From NCBI GenBank assembly GCA_016744375.1, contig JADGEM010000039.1, positions 1 through 44,816 of the forward strand: a stretch of DNA of 44,816 nt. The letters are read 5' to 3'. Positions within the stretch are counted from its first letter, which is position 1; every line of letters starts with the position of its first letter. Shown here piece after piece: positions 41,418 to 44,816 of the stretch. The notes under the pieces were generated by a model. The model did not search any database and had not been told where the DNA came from. It saw only the letters and a list, made by a program, of their open reading frames with translations. The stretch comes from Gammaproteobacteria bacterium. Its GTDB lineage: Bacteria; Pseudomonadota; Gammaproteobacteria; GRL18. The position numbers and the translations under genes are program-made.

Positions 41418-44279
41418 CTATTGACAGGCTTCACATTCAGGGTCAAGTATCGAGCATGCTTTTGCAGCTTCTTGTTCAATAGCATCTGAATTGCTCACTG
41501 TTTTTTCCATGTGAGTTGCACCCAGTGAACGCAGGTAATAAGTGGTTTTTAAACCACGCACCCAGGCCAGTTTGTAGAGTTGATCCAGTTTTTTTCCGGA
41601 GGGTTCGGCCATATATAGATTTAAACTCTGCGACTGATCAATCCATTTTTGTCGGCGGGCACCGGCCTCGATTAACCAGCGAGTATCAATTTCAAATGCT
41701 GTTGCATAGAGTGATTTGATCTCGTCAGGAACTCGGTCAATGTGGGTGACTGAACCATCATAATATTTTAAATCATTCACCATGACTTCATCCCAGAGGT
41801 TTTTTTCTTTGAGTGATTTCACCAGATAAGGATTGACCACGGTAAACTCCCCTGATAGATTGGATTTGACGTACAGGTTTTGATAAATGGGCTCAATTGA
41901 TTGACTGACACCACATATATTTGAGATTGTGGCCGTAGGTGCAATGGCGAGGCAATTGCTATTGCGCATGCCCTGTTTAAGTATGGTTTTGCGTAAATCG
42001 TCCCAGTCCAGCGTACTGCTGATATCGCATTCCATATAATTACCTCGTTCAGTAATCATTTTATTATTGGAATCAATGGGCAGAATTCCCTGACTCCATA
42101 ATGAGCCCTGATAACTGGAGTACTGACCACGTTCAGCAGCCAGATCTGATGAGGCTTTAATGGCAAAGTAACTGACCGCTTCCATTGATGTATCTGCAAA
42201 TTCAACTGCCTGTTCACTGTCATAAGCAATATTCAACTGGTATAAGGCATCCTGAAAGCCCATAATGCCCAGACCAATGGGGCGATGACGCAGGTTAGAA
42301 TTTCTGGCCTGGGGGACTGAATAATAATTATAATCCACAACATTATCCAGCAGACGAATAGCACTGCGAATGGTTTTTTCCAGTTGCTGCATATTCAAAC
42401 CATTATCATCAATATGAGCGGCCAGATTCACAGAACCCAGATTACACACAGCAATTTCATTATCATTCGTGTGCAGTGTGATTTCAGTACAAAGATTAGA
42501 ACTGTGTACAACACCAACATGTTGATTGGTGTATCTGACGTTGCAGGGATCTTTAAAGGCAATCCACGGGTGGCCTGTTTCAAATACCATGCTCAGCATT
42601 TTTCGCCAGAGTTCTAATGCCTTGACAGTTTTAACTAATTTGATCTCACCTTTTGCTGCTTTTTCTTCATAAGCCTGATATTTTTTCTCAAATTCCTGGC
42701 CGAATAAATCATGTAAATCAGGGACTTCTTCTGGTGAGAATAGTGTCCAGTCTTTTTCTTCCACAACACGTTTCATAAACAAATCCGGCACCCAATTGGC
42801 CGTATTCATATCATGGGTACGTCGTCTTTCATCCCCCGTATTTTTGCGCAGGTCTAAAAATTCTTCGATATCAATATGCCAGGTCTCCAGGTAGGCACAA
42901 ACTGCCCCCTTGCGTTTGCCACCCTGATTGACTGCGACTGCAGTATCGTTGGCAACTTTTAAAAAGGGGACAACACCCTGCGACTGGCCATTAGTTCCCT
43001 TGATGTGTGAACCCAGTCCCCGGACTCTTGTCCAGTCATTTCCGAGACCGCCGGCAAATTTTGATAACAGAGCATTGTCTTTAAAAGAGGAATAGATACC
43101 ATCCAGATCATCTGGTACGGTAGTTAAATAACAGGATGATAACTGAGGACGCAGTGTTGCTGAGTTGAACAGGGTCGGTGTTGAACTCATGAAGTCAAAG
43201 GATGATAATAATTTATAAAATTCAATGGTGCGTTCTTCACGGTTTATTTCATTGTATGCAAGTCCCATCGCAACTCGCATAAAAAAGGCCTGGGGTAATT
43301 CAATACGGCAGGTTTCCTGGTGAATAAAATAGCGGTCATAGAGCGTTTGCAAGCCCAGATAATTAAACTGTTGATCGCGTTCCGGTAATAATGCTTCGCC
43401 CAGTTTGCCCAGATCATATTGCAGTAACTCATTATCCAGTAGTTCCAGTTCCACTGCTTTTTTAATATAGTTTTTGAAATAATCGGCATAAAGTTCAGAC
43501 ATTTCTGACTGAGTGGTATTTTGATCGGTATTGTATATAAAGCTCAGTGCTTCACGACGTAAATTATTCAGTAATAATCGAGCAGAAACCTGTGAGTAAT
43601 CTGGCTCAAACTCAATCATGCTGCGAGCGCTCATGACCAGAGTGGTGTAAAGATCGTCTTCACTCATTCCATCATAGACTGAGTCAAATAAAGCTTTATT
43701 TAGTCGCTCTGAACTTGCTGATTGTAATCCTGCAACGGCTTCATTAATAGTTTTGTGTAAATAATTATTATCAATAGGCCGGTTACTGCCATCTTTATAT
43801 TTAATTTTGATGCTACTGGTTTTTTTTTCTGAGACGAGCTCATTTGCACGTTTTTGTGCGTGTTGTTCTCGGTAGAGAACATAAGCACGTGCCACTTTTT
43901 GATCACCATTGCGCATTAAGGCCAGCTCAACCTGATCCTGGATGTTTTCAATATGAACGGTACTATCTTCTGGTAAATGGCGAAATAATGCTGTCATTAC
44001 CTGCAAGCTTAAATTTTCGACAGTTTCTCGTACCCGGCTGGAAGCTGCTGCAGTACCGCCTTCGACCGCTAGAAAAGCTTTAGTGAGTGCCACTGTAATT
44101 TTGCTTCGATCAAAAGCAGTCTGTTTTCCATTACGTCGAATCACACGAGCAAAAGTATGTATTGTAGAATGAGGTGAAGTGCTTTCACTGGCATTTTGAG
44201 ATGTATTCTGCGGACTGGTATCAGTAAGACTGGTCAATACTGTTGGGTTGGCTGTATCGTGCGGTGTATTGGTTTGCAT
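41418..44279 (-). CDS. nrdA: Ribonucleotide reductase class Ia, alpha subunit with two ATP-cones
   Basis: 953 residues from the ATG at 44279, preceded by AGGGG. A TTG-started frame at 44333 would lie in the leader and is rejected. Two ATP-cone regions occur at the N-terminus: VIRRNGKQTAFDRSKITVAL (~41-62) and a second from IKYKDGSNRPIDNNYLHKTI (~150-180), as in Pseudomonas aeruginosa NrdA. The catalytic core has SSNLCTEI with its cysteine and GLGIMGFQDAL; the C-terminal tail has redox Cys in CSILDPECEACQ. It reduces ribonucleoside diphosphates. The cobalamin riboswitch in its leader suggests that a B12-dependent class II enzyme exists elsewhere. Confidence 0.96.
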   Translation of the reverse strand: MQTNTPHDTANPTVLTSLTDTSPQNTSQNASESTSPHSTIHTFARVIRRNGKQTAFDRSKITVALTKAFLAVEGGTAAASSRVRETVENLSLQVMTALFRHLPEDSTVHIENIQDQVELALMRNGDQKVARAYVLYREQHAQKRANELVSEKKTSSIKIKYKDGSNRPIDNNYLHKTINEAVAGLQSASSERLNKALFDSVYDGMSEDDLYTTLVMSARSMIEFEPDYSQVSARLLLNNLRREALSFIYNTDQNTTQSEMSELYADYFKNYIKKAVELELLDNELLQYDLGKLGEALLPERDQQFNYLGLQTLYDRYFIHQETCRIELPQAFFMRVAMGLAYNEINREERTIEFYKLLSSFDFMSSTPTLFNSATLRPQLSSCYLTTVPDDLDGIYSSFKDNALLSKFAGGLGNDWTRVRGLGSHIKGTNGQSQGVVPFLKVANDTAVAVNQGGKRKGAVCAYLETWHIDIEEFLDLRKNTGDERRRTHDMNTANWVPDLFMKRVVEEKDWTLFSPEEVPDLHDLFGQEFEKKYQAYEEKAAKGEIKLVKTVKALELWRKMLSMVFETGHPWIAFKDPCNVRYTNQHVGVVHSSNLCTEITLHTNDNEIAVCNLGSVNLAAHIDDNGLNMQQLEKTIRSAIRLLDNVVDYNYYSVPQARNSNLRHRPIGLGIMGFQDALYQLNIAYDSEQAVEFADTSMEAVSYFAIKASSDLAAERGQYSSYQGSLWSQGILPIDSNNKMITERGNYMECDISSTLDWDDLRKTILKQGMRNSNCLAIAPTATISNICGVSQSIEPIYQNLYVKSNLSGEFTVVNPYLVKSLKEKNLWDEVMVNDLKYYDGSVTHIDRVPDEIKSLYATAFEIDTRWLIEAGARRQKWIDQSQSLNLYMAEPSGKKLDQLYKLAWVRGLKTTYYLRSLGATHMEKTVSNSDAIEQEAAKACSILDPECEACQ

Positions 44280-44284
44280 TTTAT

Positions 44285-44322
44285 CCCCTGGCTTTGAGAG
44301 TCTGTTTTTAGAACCAGAGGGG
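44285..44322 (-). promoter_or_regulatory. Shine-Dalgarno-sequestering hairpin of nrdA leader
   Basis: On the minus strand CCCCTCTGG (44314-44322) pairs with CCAGGGG (44285-44291), which contains the nrdA Shine-Dalgarno AGGGG. A two-base bulge interrupts the stem. It is placed between the cobalamin aptamer and the start codon, so it is the likely expression platform acting on translation. Confidence 0.55.
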
Positions 44323-44394
44323 AAAGAAGGCAAGAACAGGCAAGACTTTCCACCCTGAGTCTGTACGCGAGACTCGGGTTTTTATTATTAAATC

Positions 44395-44484
44395 TTTCAC
44401 AGGTAATCGGACTTAAGGAAGAATGCTTCCCATCACCGTTGCGCGACAGTTCCGGATTTTCACCGGATTCCCCTGTGGTTGTTT
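44395..44484 (-). promoter_or_regulatory. Cobalamin (AdoCbl) riboswitch aptamer
   Basis: On the minus strand the core shows the B12-box sequence: GGGGAATCCGGTGAAAATCC, then CTGTCGCGCAACGGTGATGG, then GGAAG and AAGTCCGATTACCTGTG. CACAGG at the 5' side pairs with CCTGTG at the 3' side to close it. The aptamer lies upstream of nrdA, fitting the known use of cobalamin riboswitches to repress class I RNR when B12 allows class II. A further hairpin (GAGTCTC with GAGACTC-like arms, about 44354-44379) lies after it. Confidence 0.88.
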
Positions 44485-44566
44485 TTTCTATAAATATCTA
44501 CATATGGTGTTATTTGTATTTCTAAAGCACAAGATAGTGGAATGTTATTAAAATAGCAAGATTTTT

Positions 44567-44816
44567 TTACGACTGTCCTAAACTCTCTGACTGACATTTG
44601 GGACAGATACCAAATATCTGAAGGCTGTGATCAGTCATCTTAAAACCAAATTTTTCTGCAACTTCTCGTTGAGAATTTTCAATGATTTCGTCAACAAATT
44701 CATCAACCTTCCCACAACGGTCGCAAACCACATGGTCATGATGTGGGCCTTTATTGAGTTCATAGACAAAGCGCCCGTCTTCAAAATGGTTCCGGACAAT
44801 CAGATTTGCTGCTTCA
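44567..44816 (-). CDS. fur: Ferric uptake regulator Fur, C-terminal part
   Basis: Partial: the window ends inside the gene. The final 82 residues are read on the minus strand, ending at a TAA at 44567-44569. They include NHFEDGRFVYELNKGPHHDH, then VVCDRCGKVDEFVDEIIE, EKFGFKMTDHSLQIFGICPK and CQ. The HHDH metal site, the CxxC pair and the terminal CPKC pair are those of Fur rather than Zur. Fur-Fe(II) represses the genes with Fur boxes in this window. Downstream lies the riboswitch and nrdAB. Confidence 0.93.
   Translation of the reverse strand, partial: EAANLIVRNHFEDGRFVYELNKGPHHDHVVCDRCGKVDEFVDEIIENSQREVAEKFGFKMTDHSLQIFGICPKCQSESLGQS

Noticed and set aside
44280..44333. Upstream TTG extension of nrdA.
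   Set aside because: It would begin inside the riboswitch expression platform; the ATG at 44279 has AGGGG before it.
44354..44379. Terminator of a plus-strand transcript (GAGTCT/AGACTC hairpin then TTTTT).
   Set aside because: No plus-strand gene ends there; it is part of the minus-strand nrdA leader.

Overview
The window is AT-rich DNA (high-30s % G+C by eye, not counted) from what looks like a gammaproteobacterium. The signs are a DUF5062-like small protein, a Pseudomonas-type NrdA with two ATP-cones under a cobalamin riboswitch, a Fur gene with the usual C-terminal half, a TgpA/DUF58/MoxR trio and a type II secretion/type IV pilus-like cluster. I cannot name the genus. There is no tRNA, rRNA, CRISPR array, insertion sequence or phage gene that I can recognise.

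Layout. 1-6.7 kb: single genes and short runs (DUF5062-like protein, cytochrome c'-like protein, HDOD protein, AraC regulator, MAPEG protein, exported methyltransferase, GNAT acetyltransferase, transglutaminase-like protein, YihY/BrkB membrane protein). 6.65-7.04 kb: a Fur-type promoter before a short, possibly decayed reading frame. 7.06-9.30 kb (minus): a dynamin-like GTPase fused to an XRE-type DNA-binding domain. 9.45-13.3 kb: a Fur-box-headed operon encoding a b-type membrane cytochrome, a five-haem exported cytochrome c, a pseudopilin and a ferredoxin/FAD/NAD(P)H reductase. 13.34-15.33 kb: a MATE transporter flanked by two related, Fur-controlled small RNA genes with their own promoters and terminators. 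15.4-20.95 kb: SPFH protein, then MoxR-DUF58-TgpA, then a CopD-like membrane protein.

20.95-35.2 kb: a third copy of the same Fur promoter, a small protein, a structured leader, an abundant-looking prepilin with a terminator behind it, and a long operon for a pilus/secretion machine: three further export-related proteins (two of them prepilins), GspL/PilMN, GspM/PilO, a PilT-like ATPase, GspE, GspF, GspC/PilP, the secretin GspD and a lipoprotein. 35.2-39.5 kb: imelysin-like lipoprotein, DUF1513 protein, a paralogue of the small protein, and a di-haem DUF1111 protein, a set known from Fur-regulated iron loci. 39.66-44.8 kb: ferritin (plus); then on the minus strand fur (partial), cobalamin riboswitch, nrdA and nrdB.

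The unifying theme is iron. At least four convincing Fur boxes, Fur itself, ferritin, a probable iron-sparing sRNA pair and several haem proteins lie within 45 kb. My main inference is that the 9.45-13.3 kb operon is an iron-starvation-induced electron conduit from cytosolic NAD(P)H to the periplasm or cell surface, and that the secretion/pilus machine may work with it or with the imelysin-DUF1111 genes. This is untested. The sRNA pair is the best-supported apparently undescribed element, because two diverged copies share the promoter, an internal block and the terminator.
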